Of a DNA stretch of 64,000 nucleotides, positions 16,177 to 24,959 are shown piece after piece. Source of the DNA: Paracoccus salsus (GTDB lineage Bacteria; Pseudomonadota; Alphaproteobacteria; Rhodobacterales; Rhodobacteraceae). Within the stretch, counting starts at the first letter, position 1; each line of letters begins with the position of its first letter. The stretch is taken from assembly GCF_021556615.1 (NCBI RefSeq), contig NZ_JAKGGD010000008.1, positions 41,714 through 105,713 on the forward strand, written 5' to 3'. A program made the translations under genes and the position numbers. The notes beneath the pieces are model-generated. The model saw only the letters and a program-made list of their open reading frames with translations, was not told the origin of the DNA and ran no database searches.

Positions 16177-16409
16177 GCCTGACAGCCGAGGACCTGATCC
16201 GCTACCTCCGCGACGAGTTGAATGTCGAGGACCAGATCGACGCCGGGACAGAGCTGTTCTCGACCGGTATCCTCGATTCCGTCGCGATGATGAACATCAT
16301 CGGCTTTGTCGAGGAGAAGGCCGCCGTCGAAGTCCGTCCCGCCGATGTCACGCTGGACAACTTCGATACGGTGCAGCGGATCGTGGACTACGCGCGTGAA
16401 CAGGCCTGA
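16173..16409 (+). CDS. Free-standing acyl carrier protein
   Basis: A 78-residue acyl carrier protein. The phosphopantetheine attachment site is FSTGILDSVAMMN with Ser36 after Asp35. The protein is acidic and four-helical by pattern. It lacks the DSLDTVE form of the fatty-acid AcpP, so it is a dedicated carrier. The ATG overlaps the ligase stop codon (ATGA), and the last 14 bp overlap the decarboxylase gene. It probably carries the acyl or amino-acyl group activated by the ligase to the decarboxylase and acyltransferase. Confidence 0.88.
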   Translation: MSLTAEDLIRYLRDELNVEDQIDAGTELFSTGILDSVAMMNIIGFVEEKAAVEVRPADVTLDNFDTVQRIVDYAREQA

Positions 16410-17646
16410 AGCGGACACCGACCGGATCCTCGCCGCGGCGGCCGACCGGTTCGGCACGCCCGCCTATGTGTATCTGACCGACGTCATCGAGGCGCGCCTT
16501 GCGGCGCTGGAATCCGCCTTCGGCCGCTGGTTCCGGCTGTCCTATGCGATGAAATGCAATCCGAACCCGGCGCTGCTGTCATGGCTCGCCGATCGCGTGC
16601 CCTATATCGACGTGTCGTCGGGCGGCGAATTCGTGCTGGCCACGGATGCCGGCTGGTCGCCGGCCCGGGCCAGCTTTACCGGCCCCGCCAAGCGCGAGGT
16701 CGAGTTGCAGACCGTCATCCGGGCCGGGCTGGGCGAACTGGTCATCGAATCGCTGCGCGAGGCACGACTGGCCGACCGCATCGCAGGCGATCTGGACCGC
16801 CGCCAGGACGTGGTGATCCGCATCGCCCCGGACCGTGTTCCCAAGGGGTTCGGCGACCAGATGGCCGGCCGGCCCAGCCCCTTCGGCATCGACATCGAGG
16901 AGGCACCGGCCGCGCTGACCGAAATCCTGGCCCTGCCGCATCTGCGCGTCGCCGGGCTGCACATCTATTCCGGCACGCAATGCCTGAAATCCGCGGCGAT
17001 CGTCGAGAACTGGGGCATCTTCATCGGCATCTTTCGCGCATTGTGCGAAACCCATGACCTGCGACCGGACCGGCTGATCTTCGGATCGGGCCTCGGCATC
17101 CCCTATCATCCGGGCGACGCTGCGCTGGATCCGGACGAGGTGGCAGCAGGCGCCGCGCCCGAACTGGACGCGCTGAAGGCAGATCCCCGCTTCTCGGCCA
17201 CGGAACTGGTGCTGGAGCTGGGGCGCTATCTGGTCGGCCCGGCGGGCTATTTCGTGACCCGCGTGATCTCGACCAAGGACTCTCGCGGCGCGCGCATCGC
17301 GATCTGCGACGGCGGCATGAACGGTCATCTGGCGGCGTCGGGCCATTTCGGCATGGTCCTGCGCCGCAACTATGTCATGCACCGCGTGGGCGAGAACGAC
17401 GGCGCCAGCGAGGAAAAGATCGACGTCTCGGGTCCGCTCTGCACCTCGATCGACAAGCTGGGCACGAATGTCGTGCTGCCGCGCGTCGAGGACGGCGACC
17501 TGATCGCGATCCATGCCAGCGGGGCCTATGGGCCGACATCCAGCCCGGTCAACTTCATCAGCCACCCGACCCCGCGCGAGATCATGGCCGAGGGCGGGCA
17601 GTTGACCGACGCCACCCGGATCGAGGGCGCGGGGCTGCGCGGCTGA
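16396..17646 (+). CDS. PLP-dependent decarboxylase, fold III
   Basis: A 416-residue member of the alanine racemase/DAP-ornithine decarboxylase group. The PLP lysine is in LSYAMKCNPNPALL (Lys53). The phosphate-binding end has ELGRYLVGPAGYF, and the active site has ICDGGMNGHL and GPLCTSIDKLG, with the cysteine used in ODC-type decarboxylases. It starts at a GTG inside the ACP gene, so the two are translationally coupled. Known relatives include free diaminopimelate decarboxylase, BtrK (which decarboxylates glutamyl-ACP in butirosin synthesis) and the exosortase-associated decarboxylases. With a ligase and ACP directly upstream, an ACP-bound amino acid is the likely substrate, but this is inference. 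Confidence 0.85.
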   Translation: MNRPEADTDRILAAAADRFGTPAYVYLTDVIEARLAALESAFGRWFRLSYAMKCNPNPALLSWLADRVPYIDVSSGGEFVLATDAGWSPARASFTGPAKREVELQTVIRAGLGELVIESLREARLADRIAGDLDRRQDVVIRIAPDRVPKGFGDQMAGRPSPFGIDIEEAPAALTEILALPHLRVAGLHIYSGTQCLKSAAIVENWGIFIGIFRALCETHDLRPDRLIFGSGLGIPYHPGDAALDPDEVAAGAAPELDALKADPRFSATELVLELGRYLVGPAGYFVTRVISTKDSRGARIAICDGGMNGHLAASGHFGMVLRRNYVMHRVGENDGASEEKIDVSGPLCTSIDKLGTNVVLPRVEDGDLIAIHASGAYGPTSSPVNFISHPTPREIMAEGGQLTDATRIEGAGLRG

Positions 17647-17739
17647 GCGGCACCCGCTGCCCCGGCCGGTCCTCGACGGCACTGGACGCCGCCGCGCCGA
17701 TCGGGTTCCTTGGCCGTCACCACGACGACGGAGGACCCG

Positions 17740-19434
17740 ATGGACGATCTCGAAACCCGCATCGCGCAGGCGCGCGGCGACGCGCCGGCTGACATGGTGC
17801 TGCGCGGCGGTCGCGTGTTCGACCTGATCACCGGAGACATGATCGAAGCCGACGTGGCGATCTGCGGCGACCGGATCGCGGGGATCGGCGACTATGAGGG
17901 GCGCGAGGTCATCGACGTGACCGGCCGGGTGCTGGTGCCGGGCTTCATCGACACGCATCTGCATGTCGAAAGCAGTCTTGTCACGCCGTTCGAATTCGAC
18001 CGCTGCGTGACCCCACGCGGCATCACCACGGCGATCTGCGATCCGCACGAGATCGCCAACGTGACCGGCCTCGACGGCATCCGCTATTTCCAGAGCGCGT
18101 CGCAGCATCTGCTGATGGACCTGCGCGTGCAGCTGTCTTCCTGCGTGCCCTCGACCGAGATGGAGACGTCGGGCGCGCGGATCGAGGCGGATGATCTGCG
18201 CAAGGTGATGGGGCATCCGTCCGCGATCGGTCTGGCGGAATTCATGAATTATCCCGGCGTGATCCATCGCGATCCGGCCGCGATGGCCAAGCTGCGGCTG
18301 TTCCGGGGCGGTCATGTCGACGGGCATTGCCCGCAATTGTCGGGCCATGACCTGAATGCCTATATCGCCGCCGGCATCCGCACCGAACACGAGGCGACCA
18401 CCGCCGAGGAGGCGCGGGAAAAGCTGCGCAAGGGGATGCGCGTCTTGATCCGCGAAGGTTCGGTCAGCAAGGATCTGGACGCCCTGCAACCGGTCCTGAC
18501 CGAACGGACGGCGCCCTATATGTGCCTGTGCACCGACGACCGGAATCCCCTGGATATCGCCGAGCATGGCCATCTGGACTTCATGATCCGGCGGCTGATC
18601 GAACGGGGCACATCGCCGCTGGCGGCCTATCGCGCCGCGTCCCTGTCGGCGGCCGAGGCGTTCGGGCTGAAGGATCGCGGGCTGATCGCGCCGGGGCTGC
18701 GCGCCGACATCGTCGCGCTGGACAGTCTGGAGGGTTGCCACGCCCGGCTTGTGCTGTGCGGCGGGCGGATCGTGGACGACGCGGCCTTCGCCACGCGCGG
18801 CGCGGTGGCGCCCGTCGGGCGGGCTTCGGTCAGGGCCCCGCAGGTGACGGCGCGGGATTTCCGCTGCACCGGCAACCGGGCGCAGACGGACGTGATCGGC
18901 ATCATGGAAGGCAAGATCATCACGCAACATCTGCACCGCGACATCGCGCCCGAGGATGGCGACAAACGCCCCGATCCCGCCCGCGACCTGATGCGGATCG
19001 CCGTGATCGAACGCCACGGCCGGAACGGAAACATCGCGACCGGCTTTGTGCAGGGCTTCGGCATCAGGCGCGGCGCGATCGCCTCGACCGTATGCCATGA
19101 TCATCACAACATCGCCGTGGTCGGCGCGGATTACGCGGACATGGCGCTGGCCGCGAACCGCCTGTCGCAGCTGGAAGGCGGCTTCGTCGTCGCGTCGGGC
19201 GGCCGGATCCTCGCGGAACTGCCGCTGCCGGTGGCCGGTCTGATGAGCCTCGAATCGTTCGAGCATGTCCGCGCCCGGCTGGCGGAGCTGCGCGAAGCCG
19301 CGGCCGGGCTGGGCGTGACGCTGGAAGAGCCGTTCCTGCAACTGGCCTTTCTGGCGCTGCCGGTCATCCCGGCGCTGAAGATCACCGATCGCGGCATGGT
19401 CGATGTCGAGAGGTTCGAGATCATCGCGGGCTGA
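17740..19434 (+). CDS. ade: Adenine deaminase
   Basis: A 564-residue amidohydrolase that converts adenine to hypoxanthine and ammonia. The metal site has [15 protein letters not shown] at the N-terminus, then [16 protein letters not shown] and [12 protein letters not shown]. The C-terminal adenine deaminase domain includes [11 protein letters not shown] and [13 protein letters not shown]. The start at 17740 ([14 protein letters not shown]) has GGAGG six bases before it; a TTG ten codons upstream is unlikely. It serves purine salvage. The gene is monocistronic by spacing, about 90 bp after the decarboxylase. Confidence 0.93.
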   Translation: MDDLETRIAQARGDAPADMVLRGGRVFDLITGDMIEADVAICGDRIAGIGDYEGREVIDVTGRVLVPGFIDTHLHVESSLVTPFEFDRCVTPRGITTAICDPHEIANVTGLDGIRYFQSASQHLLMDLRVQLSSCVPSTEMETSGARIEADDLRKVMGHPSAIGLAEFMNYPGVIHRDPAAMAKLRLFRGGHVDGHCPQLSGHDLNAYIAAGIRTEHEATTAEEAREKLRKGMRVLIREGSVSKDLDALQPVLTERTAPYMCLCTDDRNPLDIAEHGHLDFMIRRLIERGTSPLAAYRAASLSAAEAFGLKDRGLIAPGLRADIVALDSLEGCHARLVLCGGRIVDDAAFATRGAVAPVGRASVRAPQVTARDFRCTGNRAQTDVIGIMEGKIITQHLHRDIAPEDGDKRPDPARDLMRIAVIERHGRNGNIATGFVQGFGIRRGAIASTVCHDHHNIAVVGADYADMALAANRLSQLEGGFVVASGGRILAELPLPVAGLMSLESFEHVRARLAELREAAAGLGVTLEEPFLQLAFLALPVIPALKITDRGMVDVERFEIIAG

Positions 19435-19606
19435 CGCATCGCGGAAGCCGCCTCGACAAGCCTCGGCAGCCGAGCCCTGCCGTGCTGAAAGCACCCCGGC
19501 TTGCGACGCAGGGTCAACACGACACCGTGATCGGCGTAACAGACTCCGTCCTCCTCCGACATGCAGGCATGACTGCGCGATGACCGATCTGAAAGAGGAA
19601 TGGACG

Positions 19607-20074
19607 ATGAAACAGCTGATCCGCCGCATGAACGGTCTTCTGGACCATATCCCGCATGACGCCGTGGCGCTGGCACTGCGGATCTTTCCCGCCATGGTGT
19701 TCCTGCTGTCGGGACGCACGAAGGTCGACGGCATCTTTACCATCAAGGACTCGACCTGGTTCCTGTTCGAGCATGAATATGCGCTGCCCGTCATCCCGTC
19801 AGAACTGGCTGCCGTGATGGCGACCCTCGCCGAACATGTGCTGCCCGCGCTGCTGATCCTGGGGCTTGCGACGCGGCTTTCGGCGCTGGGACTTGTGGGG
19901 ATGACGGCCGTGATCCAGATCTTCGTCTATCCGGGGGCCTGGGTCACGCACGGGCTGTGGGCGGCCGCCCTTCTGGCGCTGGCCGCACGGGGGCCTGGGG
20001 CATGGTCGCTGGACCGGGTGCTGGGGCTGGACGGAACCCGGACCCGGTCCGCGACGGAAGCAAGTGTCACCTGA
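19607..20074 (+). CDS. DoxX family membrane protein
   Basis: A 155-residue membrane protein of the DoxX family with four transmembrane segments. The first contains [23 protein letters not shown], and later segments read [20 protein letters not shown] and [19 protein letters not shown]. DoxX-like proteins are linked to quinone or thiol redox chemistry in some bacteria, but the role here is unknown. I chose the ATG at 19607 because AAGAGGAA lies 7 bp before it. A long GC-rich hairpin follows the stop codon. Confidence 0.85.
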   Translation: MKQLIRRMNGLLDHIPHDAVALALRIFPAMVFLLSGRTKVDGIFTIKDSTWFLFEHEYALPVIPSELAAVMATLAEHVLPALLILGLATRLSALGLVGMTAVIQIFVYPGAWVTHGLWAAALLALAARGPGAWSLDRVLGLDGTRTRSATEASVT

Positions 20075-20092
20075 TGCACGGGACGCCGACCA

Positions 20093-20137
20093 CGCCCGGC
20101 CCGCCCGCCATAGGGCTTGCGGCGAGCGGGCCGGGCG
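20093..20137 (+). terminator. GC-rich hairpin after doxX
   Basis: A perfect 12-bp stem (CGCCCGGCCCGC / GCGGGCCGGGCG) encloses 21 nt that can pair further (CCGC with GCGG). It begins about 19 bp after the doxX stop codon. No T-run is present, as is usual for many terminators at this GC content. Confidence 0.55.
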
Positions 20138-20236
20138 CGCATCGCGGCTGGCAGCGCGGCGCGGTGGGAACGGCTTGGCAGGGATGCGGATTTGCGGGCA
20201 TGCTTCGTCCTGACCGACTGCCTTGAAGGGGCCGCC

Positions 20237-20923
20237 ATGACCAACCGACCGATCCTCGTCTTCGACGTGAACGAAACGCTGCTGGATCTGGACCATCTGT
20301 GCCCGTTTTTCCACGAACGGTTCGGTGACGTGGCGGTGATGCGCGACTGGTTCGCACAATTGATCCTGTATTCCCAGACGATCACGCTGGCCGGGCTGCG
20401 CAGCGACTTCGCCAGCCTGGCCGGCGCCGTCCTGCACATGATCGGCACGATCCGGGGCGTGACGATCACCGAAACCGATGTGGCGCGCCTGCGCGAGGCG
20501 CTTGGCACGATGCCCGCCCATCCCGACGCCGCCGACGCGCTGGCCTACCTGCAGGACCAGGGCTTTCGCATGGTCACGCTGACGAATTCGCCGCCCTCGG
20601 CCGGGCCTTCGGCGCTGGAGCGATCGGGCCTGGCCCGGTTCTTCGAGCATGCCTTCAGCGTGCAGCGATCGGGTTGCTTCAAGCCAGCCCCGCAGACCTA
20701 CATTCTGGTCGCGGATGCGCTTGCCGTGGCACCGCGGGATTTGTGCCTCGTGGCCTGCCATGTCTGGGACACGATCGGATTGCAGGCGATGGGCGGCCGG
20801 GGCGCGCTGGTCACGCATGGCATGAACGCGGCCCTGCCAGCCTCGGGCATCCCGCAACCCGATCTGATCGCGCCGGATCTGTCGGCCCTCGCCCGGCAGA
20901 TCGCCGTCGCATGGCCCGGTTGA
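20237..20923 (+). CDS. Haloacid dehalogenase type II
   Basis: A 228-residue HAD-superfamily hydrolase of the L-2-haloacid dehalogenase class. Motif I is LVFDVNETLLDLD (nucleophile Asp near residue 10), motif II is MVTLTNSPPS, the motif III lysine is in SGCFKPAPQTY, and motif IV is ACHVWDTIGLQAMG, with the His-Val/Asp pattern usual in the class. The Asn after Asp-Val replaces the more common Tyr-Gly. It would hydrolyse 2-haloalkanoates to hydroxy acids, although many such genes act on other substrates. A GAAGGGG site precedes the ATG at 20237. Confidence 0.85.
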   Translation: MTNRPILVFDVNETLLDLDHLCPFFHERFGDVAVMRDWFAQLILYSQTITLAGLRSDFASLAGAVLHMIGTIRGVTITETDVARLREALGTMPAHPDAADALAYLQDQGFRMVTLTNSPPSAGPSALERSGLARFFEHAFSVQRSGCFKPAPQTYILVADALAVAPRDLCLVACHVWDTIGLQAMGGRGALVTHGMNAALPASGIPQPDLIAPDLSALARQIAVAWPG

Positions 20924-21098
20924 GCGACAGCGGCCCGCGGCCGACGGTCCGTTCCGGCTGGCGAGCATCTCCGACCCCGACATGGTGGCTGGGGGCAGGC
21001 CTGTGTCGGGCCGTGCCCGCGGCGTCTGTCGCGTCGCGCCGGACAGGGCCGGGCGCCGCGCGGCCCGTGCCCATGAAGGGTCGCCGCGAATCCGGGCC

Positions 21099-23273
21099 AT
21101 GTCGGCCACCGCAAAGGATCACGACTTGAAGAAGACCTTGCTGCTGAGCGTCTTTCTGGCGCTTTCCGCGACCCTGTTCCTGCTGATCCGGGAACACGAG
21201 GTCACGCCGGACAGTCTGCGCAACGCTCTGGCCGGCCTTGCGGATTTTCAGGCGGCGCGGCCGCTGCTGGTCGCCGGGCTGTTCCTGCTGATCTATGTCG
21301 CGATCGTCGCGCTGTCGCTGCCGATCGCGGTCTGGCTGACGCTGGCGGCCGGGGCGCTTTTCGGTTTCTGGCAGGGACTGGTCATCGTGTCCTTCGCCTC
21401 GGCGATCGGCGCCACGCTGGCCTTCCTGGCGGCGCGCTATCTGTTGCGGGACTGGGTGCGGGCGCGAATGGGCGCGCGCGCAAGGACCATCGAGGCCGGG
21501 CTGGCGCGCGACGGGGCCTTCTATCTGTTCTCGCTGCGGCTGATCCCGGTGGTGCCGTTCTTTGCCGTCAACCTGCTGATGGGGCTGACGCCCATGCCGG
21601 CCTGGACCTTCTACTGGGTCAGCCAGATCGGCATGCTGGCCGGCACGGCCGTCTATGTGAACGCGGGAACCCAGCTCGCGCGGCTCGACAGACTCTCGGA
21701 CATCGTCTCGCCCGCCATCCTGGCCTCGTTTGCGGCGCTGGCCGCCTTTCCGTGGATCGCCCGGGCGGCGCTGCGGTTCGTGCGCCGCCGCAAGGTCCTG
21801 TCCGGATGGACCCGCCCGCGGCGGTTCGACCGCAACCTGATCGTGATCGGCGCGGGCTCTGCCGGGCTGGTGTCGGCCTATATCGCGGCGGCGACCAGGG
21901 CGCGCGTCACGCTGGTCGAGGCGGGAGAGATGGGCGGCGACTGCCTCAATCACGGCTGCGTGCCCTCGAAGGCACTGATCCGCACGGCGACGCTGGCTCA
22001 TCAGATGCGTCACGCCGCGGATTTCGGCCTGATCGACGCGACGCCCGCGATCCCCTTTGACCGGGTGATGGCGCGCGTGCATCGCATCATCGCCGAGATC
22101 GCCCCCCATGACAGCGTCGAACGCTACCGCTCGCTGGGTGTCGAGGTCCTGAAGGGCCATGCAAGGCTGGTCGATCCCTGGACGGTCGAGATCACCGCCG
22201 CCCAAGGGGTCACGCAACGGCTGACGACGCGCGCCATCATCATCGCCACAGGCGCGCAGCCCCTGATGCCGCCGCTGCCGGGGCTGGATCTGGTCGACCC
22301 GCTGACATCGGACATTCTGTGGCACCGTCTGGGCGGTCTCGACAAGGCGCCCGGGCGGCTGGTCGTGCTGGGCGGCGGTCCGATCGGCTGCGAGATGGCG
22401 CAGGCCTTCGCGCGGCTGGGATCGCAGGTGACCCAGATCGAGATGGCGCCGCAGATCCTGATGCGCGAGGACCCCGAGGCGGCGGCGCTGGTGCGGGCGT
22501 CGCTGCGGGCCGACGGTGTCGAGGTGCTGACCGGGCACAAGGCGGTGCGTTTCGGCCTGGATGGCGACAAATGGATCGAGATCGAGACCGGCGACCGGAC
22601 ACGCCGCATTGCCTTCGACCAGATCATCGTGGCCGTCGGACGAAGCCCCCGCCTGACCGGCCTCGGGCTGGAGACATTGGGTGTCCCGACCCAGCGCGCG
22701 ATCTCGACCAACGCCTTTCTGCAAACGAAGTTTCCGCATATTCTGGCCGCCGGCGACGTCGCCGGGCCCTATCAGTTCACCCATGTCGCCGCGCATCAGG
22801 CATGGTTCGCGTCGGTGAACGCGCTGTTCGGTTGGGCCTGGCGCGTCAAGGCCGATTACCGGGTGATCCCCTGGGCCATCTTCACCGATCCCGAACTGGC
22901 CCGCGTCGGGCTGTCCGAGGCCGAGGCGCTCGAACAGGGTGTCGCCCACGAGATCACCCGATACGATCTGGCCGAGCTGGACCGGGCCATCACCGACGGC
23001 GCCGCGCGCGGCTTTGTCAAGGTGCTGACGCCTCCGGGCCGCGACCGCATCCTGGGCGTGACCATCGTGGGCGACCGCGCCGGAGAGCTGATGGCGGAAT
23101 TCGTTCTGGCGATGAAACATGGCCTGGGGTTGAACAAGATCCTCGGCACGATCCATATCTACCCGACCTGGGCCGAAGCGAACAAGTCCGTCGCCGGCAC
23201 CTGGCGGCGCCAGCACGTGAATCCGCGCCTGCTGGCGCTTGTGGAACGGATCCATCGGTGGAGGCGCGGATGA
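21099..23273 (+). CDS. TVP38-family/FAD disulfide oxidoreductase fusion
   Basis: A 724-residue two-part protein. Residues 1-235 form a TVP38/TMEM64 (VTT) membrane domain with about six hydrophobic segments and the motif LPIAVWLTLAAGALFGFWQG, plus RLIPVVPFFAVNLLMGLT. From about residue 245 it is a flavoprotein disulfide reductase like mercuric reductase and lipoamide dehydrogenase. It has an FAD fold (LIVIGAGSAGLVSAYIAAAT), the redox pair GDCLNHGCVPSKAL (Cys282, Cys287), the NAD(P) fold VVLGGGPIGCEMAQAFARLG and a C-terminal dimer domain (IHIYPTWAE). Such fusions exist in other proteobacteria, but their job is not known. The stop overlaps the CDP-alcohol transferase start (ATGA). Confidence 0.9.
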   Translation: MSATAKDHDLKKTLLLSVFLALSATLFLLIREHEVTPDSLRNALAGLADFQAARPLLVAGLFLLIYVAIVALSLPIAVWLTLAAGALFGFWQGLVIVSFASAIGATLAFLAARYLLRDWVRARMGARARTIEAGLARDGAFYLFSLRLIPVVPFFAVNLLMGLTPMPAWTFYWVSQIGMLAGTAVYVNAGTQLARLDRLSDIVSPAILASFAALAAFPWIARAALRFVRRRKVLSGWTRPRRFDRNLIVIGAGSAGLVSAYIAAATRARVTLVEAGEMGGDCLNHGCVPSKALIRTATLAHQMRHAADFGLIDATPAIPFDRVMARVHRIIAEIAPHDSVERYRSLGVEVLKGHARLVDPWTVEITAAQGVTQRLTTRAIIIATGAQPLMPPLPGLDLVDPLTSDILWHRLGGLDKAPGRLVVLGGGPIGCEMAQAFARLGSQVTQIEMAPQILMREDPEAAALVRASLRADGVEVLTGHKAVRFGLDGDKWIEIETGDRTRRIAFDQIIVAVGRSPRLTGLGLETLGVPTQRAISTNAFLQTKFPHILAAGDVAGPYQFTHVAAHQAWFASVNALFGWAWRVKADYRVIPWAIFTDPELARVGLSEAEALEQGVAHEITRYDLAELDRAITDGAARGFVKVLTPPGRDRILGVTIVGDRAGELMAEFVLAMKHGLGLNKILGTIHIYPTWAEANKSVAGTWRRQHVNPRLLALVERIHRWRRG

Positions 23274-23875
23274 TCGACGCTCTTTTGCAACCCGTCCAGC
23301 GCGCCGCGATGCGGCCGCCCGCGCGACTGCTGGCGGATCGGGGCATCGGCGCGGATGCGATCACCATGGCCGGCTTCGTGATCGGCGTGCTGGCCGTGCC
23401 GGCGCTGGCGGCGGGCTGGTGGCTGCCGGCATTGCTGCTGATCGCGGCGAACCGCATCATGGACGGGCTGGACGGGGCGGTGGCGCGCATCAATGGACCG
23501 ACGGATCGGGGCGCGTTCCTGGACATTGCGCTGGATTTCGTGTTCTACGCGCTGGTTCCCCTGGGGTTCGCGATGCATGATCCCGGCGTCAACGCGCTGC
23601 CGGCGGCGGTGCTGATCGCATCCTTTGTCGGGACCGGATCGTCTTTCCTGGCGTTCGCGGCCATTGCCGCGAAACGCGGCAGTCCACCGACCGCGTTCCC
23701 CGCAAAGGGCATCCACTATCTGGGCGGCCTGACCGAGGGGTTCGAGACGATCGTGCTGTTCTTGGCCATGTGTCTGGTCCCGACCGCCTTCCCCATGCTG
23801 GCCTTGATCTTTTCCGCCGCCTGCCTGGTGACGACGGTGCTGCGCTGGCATCAGGGCTGGCGTGCCTTCGGCTGA
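23270..23875 (+). CDS. CDP-alcohol phosphatidyltransferase
   Basis: A 201-residue membrane enzyme with the CDP-alcohol phosphotransferase signature DG-x2-AR-x7-G-x3-D-x3-D, seen in MDGLDGAVARINGPTDRGAF followed by LDIALDF. About six transmembrane segments are visible. These enzymes transfer a phosphatidyl or phosphoalcohol group from a CDP-alcohol, for example in making phosphatidylglycerol phosphate, phosphatidylserine or phosphatidylinositol; the acceptor is unclear here. The 4-bp overlap with the TVP38-flavoprotein gene means they are translated together, and both act at the membrane. Confidence 0.88.
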   Translation: MIDALLQPVQRAAMRPPARLLADRGIGADAITMAGFVIGVLAVPALAAGWWLPALLLIAANRIMDGLDGAVARINGPTDRGAFLDIALDFVFYALVPLGFAMHDPGVNALPAAVLIASFVGTGSSFLAFAAIAAKRGSPPTAFPAKGIHYLGGLTEGFETIVLFLAMCLVPTAFPMLALIFSAACLVTTVLRWHQGWRAFG

Positions 23876-23945
23876 CCCGCCCGGCGGTGCTCGGGACCGA
23901 CCGGTCCGGATCGCCACCCGCGCGCGCGCGGGGTCCGCGCCGCAG

Positions 23946-24617
23946 CTATTCCAGCGTCAGGTCCGAAAGCCTGGCCCGCAACCGGCTGCCAGTATCGTCG
24001 CTGTCGGCCGAGACCGCCAGCCCGACCAGCGTGCCTGGCGGGCCGCCGAAGGCGCGGGCATGATCGGCGGCAAGATCGACCCGCGCATCGGCCCGTCCGG
24101 TGCCCGCCGGGCGCAGCACGACGGTCACGCCACGACCGCGAAGATAGGGGCTGGCCAGCAGAGTGCCAGGCCGATGACCGCCGCCCCAGACATAGATCAG
24201 CACGCGCCCCGACCGGTTCGACAACAGCGCCCGAGGCGAGGTGTCTGGCGACAGGCGTGATGCCGCGGCAGCGTCCATGAAGACGAAATAGACCGAGATG
24301 TTGCGGTCATCGCCCCCTTTCCGGGACAGATCCGTGGCCGGCACGCTGCTGCTGACCGCCCAGGACCAGCTTGCCGACCCCGCGCCACGCGCCTGTGGCG
24401 GCGCGGGCCGGTAGATCAGCGACGAGCTGGCATCGCCCTCGATCGTCAGCGTCCGGCCACCCAGCCCGTATCGCGTTGGTGTCAGGCGGGGAAAATTCAG
24501 CGGCCGCCAGCCCTGGTCAAAGCGGATCGGTCCGGTCGGCCCGGCCCGCGCGACGCCAGGCAGCAGCGCCAGGCTTGCAGTGGATGCCGCGGATGCGAGA
24601 AAGGCCCTGCGATCCAT
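23946..24617 (-). CDS. DUF3047 family secreted protein
   Basis: A 223-residue protein with a twin-arginine-like signal (MDRRAFLASAASTASLALLP followed by GVARAG) that should be cleaved after ARA. The mature part has the DUF3047 pattern: LIYRPAPP, SWSWAVSSSVPATDLSRKGG, then DDRNISVYFVF and GRVLIYVWGG. The family has no known function and occurs in periplasmic proteins. The start at 24617 has AGGAGA five bases before it. It converges with the CDP-alcohol gene. Confidence 0.8.
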   Translation of the reverse strand: MDRRAFLASAASTASLALLPGVARAGPTGPIRFDQGWRPLNFPRLTPTRYGLGGRTLTIEGDASSSLIYRPAPPQARGAGSASWSWAVSSSVPATDLSRKGGDDRNISVYFVFMDAAAASRLSPDTSPRALLSNRSGRVLIYVWGGGHRPGTLLASPYLRGRGVTVVLRPAGTGRADARVDLAADHARAFGGPPGTLVGLAVSADSDDTGSRLRARLSDLTLE

Positions 24618-24859
24618 GATGCTCTCCTGTGCTTGTGCCGACAACTACGCAGCCAGGGCGCAGCGCAGTGCAAGCCCTCACACGCATGTGATGCGAAAGC
24701 GGCCGCGACCCGACCCTCATCAAGCGGCCGCGCCGCGCGGCTGCCCATGCCGGAGCGGGGCTGGTTCTTCCCGTGGCGAGGCCGGCGCGCACGATGTTGC
24801 CCGTTGGGGTCAACCGCAGGCTTGACCCCTCACCCGGCATCGGATACGCGGAAAATCAC

Positions 24860-24933
24860 GCGGGTGTAGCTCAATGGCAGAGCAGAAGCTTCCCAAGCTT
24901 ACGACGAGGGTTCGATTCCCTTCACCCGCTCCA
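24860..24933 (+). tRNA. tRNA-Gly(CCC)
   Basis: A 74-nt cloverleaf. The acceptor stem GCGGGTG pairs with CACCCGC, the D arm is GCTC-AATGGCA-GAGC, the anticodon loop is TTCCCAA with anticodon CCC, and the T loop is TTCGATT in GGGTTCGATTCCC. A terminal CCA is encoded at 24931-24933. The TauE/SafE gene starts 26 bp downstream. The 242 bp before it (24618-24859) hold no gene that I can support. Confidence 0.97.
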
Positions 24934-24959
24934 ATCCTGTCCCCCAGCGGAATGCCTTG

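Noticed and set aside
16579..19794. A 1071-codon open frame on the minus strand
   Set aside because: It is antisense to the PLP decarboxylase and adenine deaminase genes, which have clear family motifs. Its translation is His/Arg/Gln-rich without motifs, a usual artefact of high-GC3 genes.
20811..23255. An 814-codon minus-strand frame
   Set aside because: Antisense of the HAD and TVP38-flavoprotein genes; the translation is arginine-, glutamine- and histidine-rich low-information sequence.
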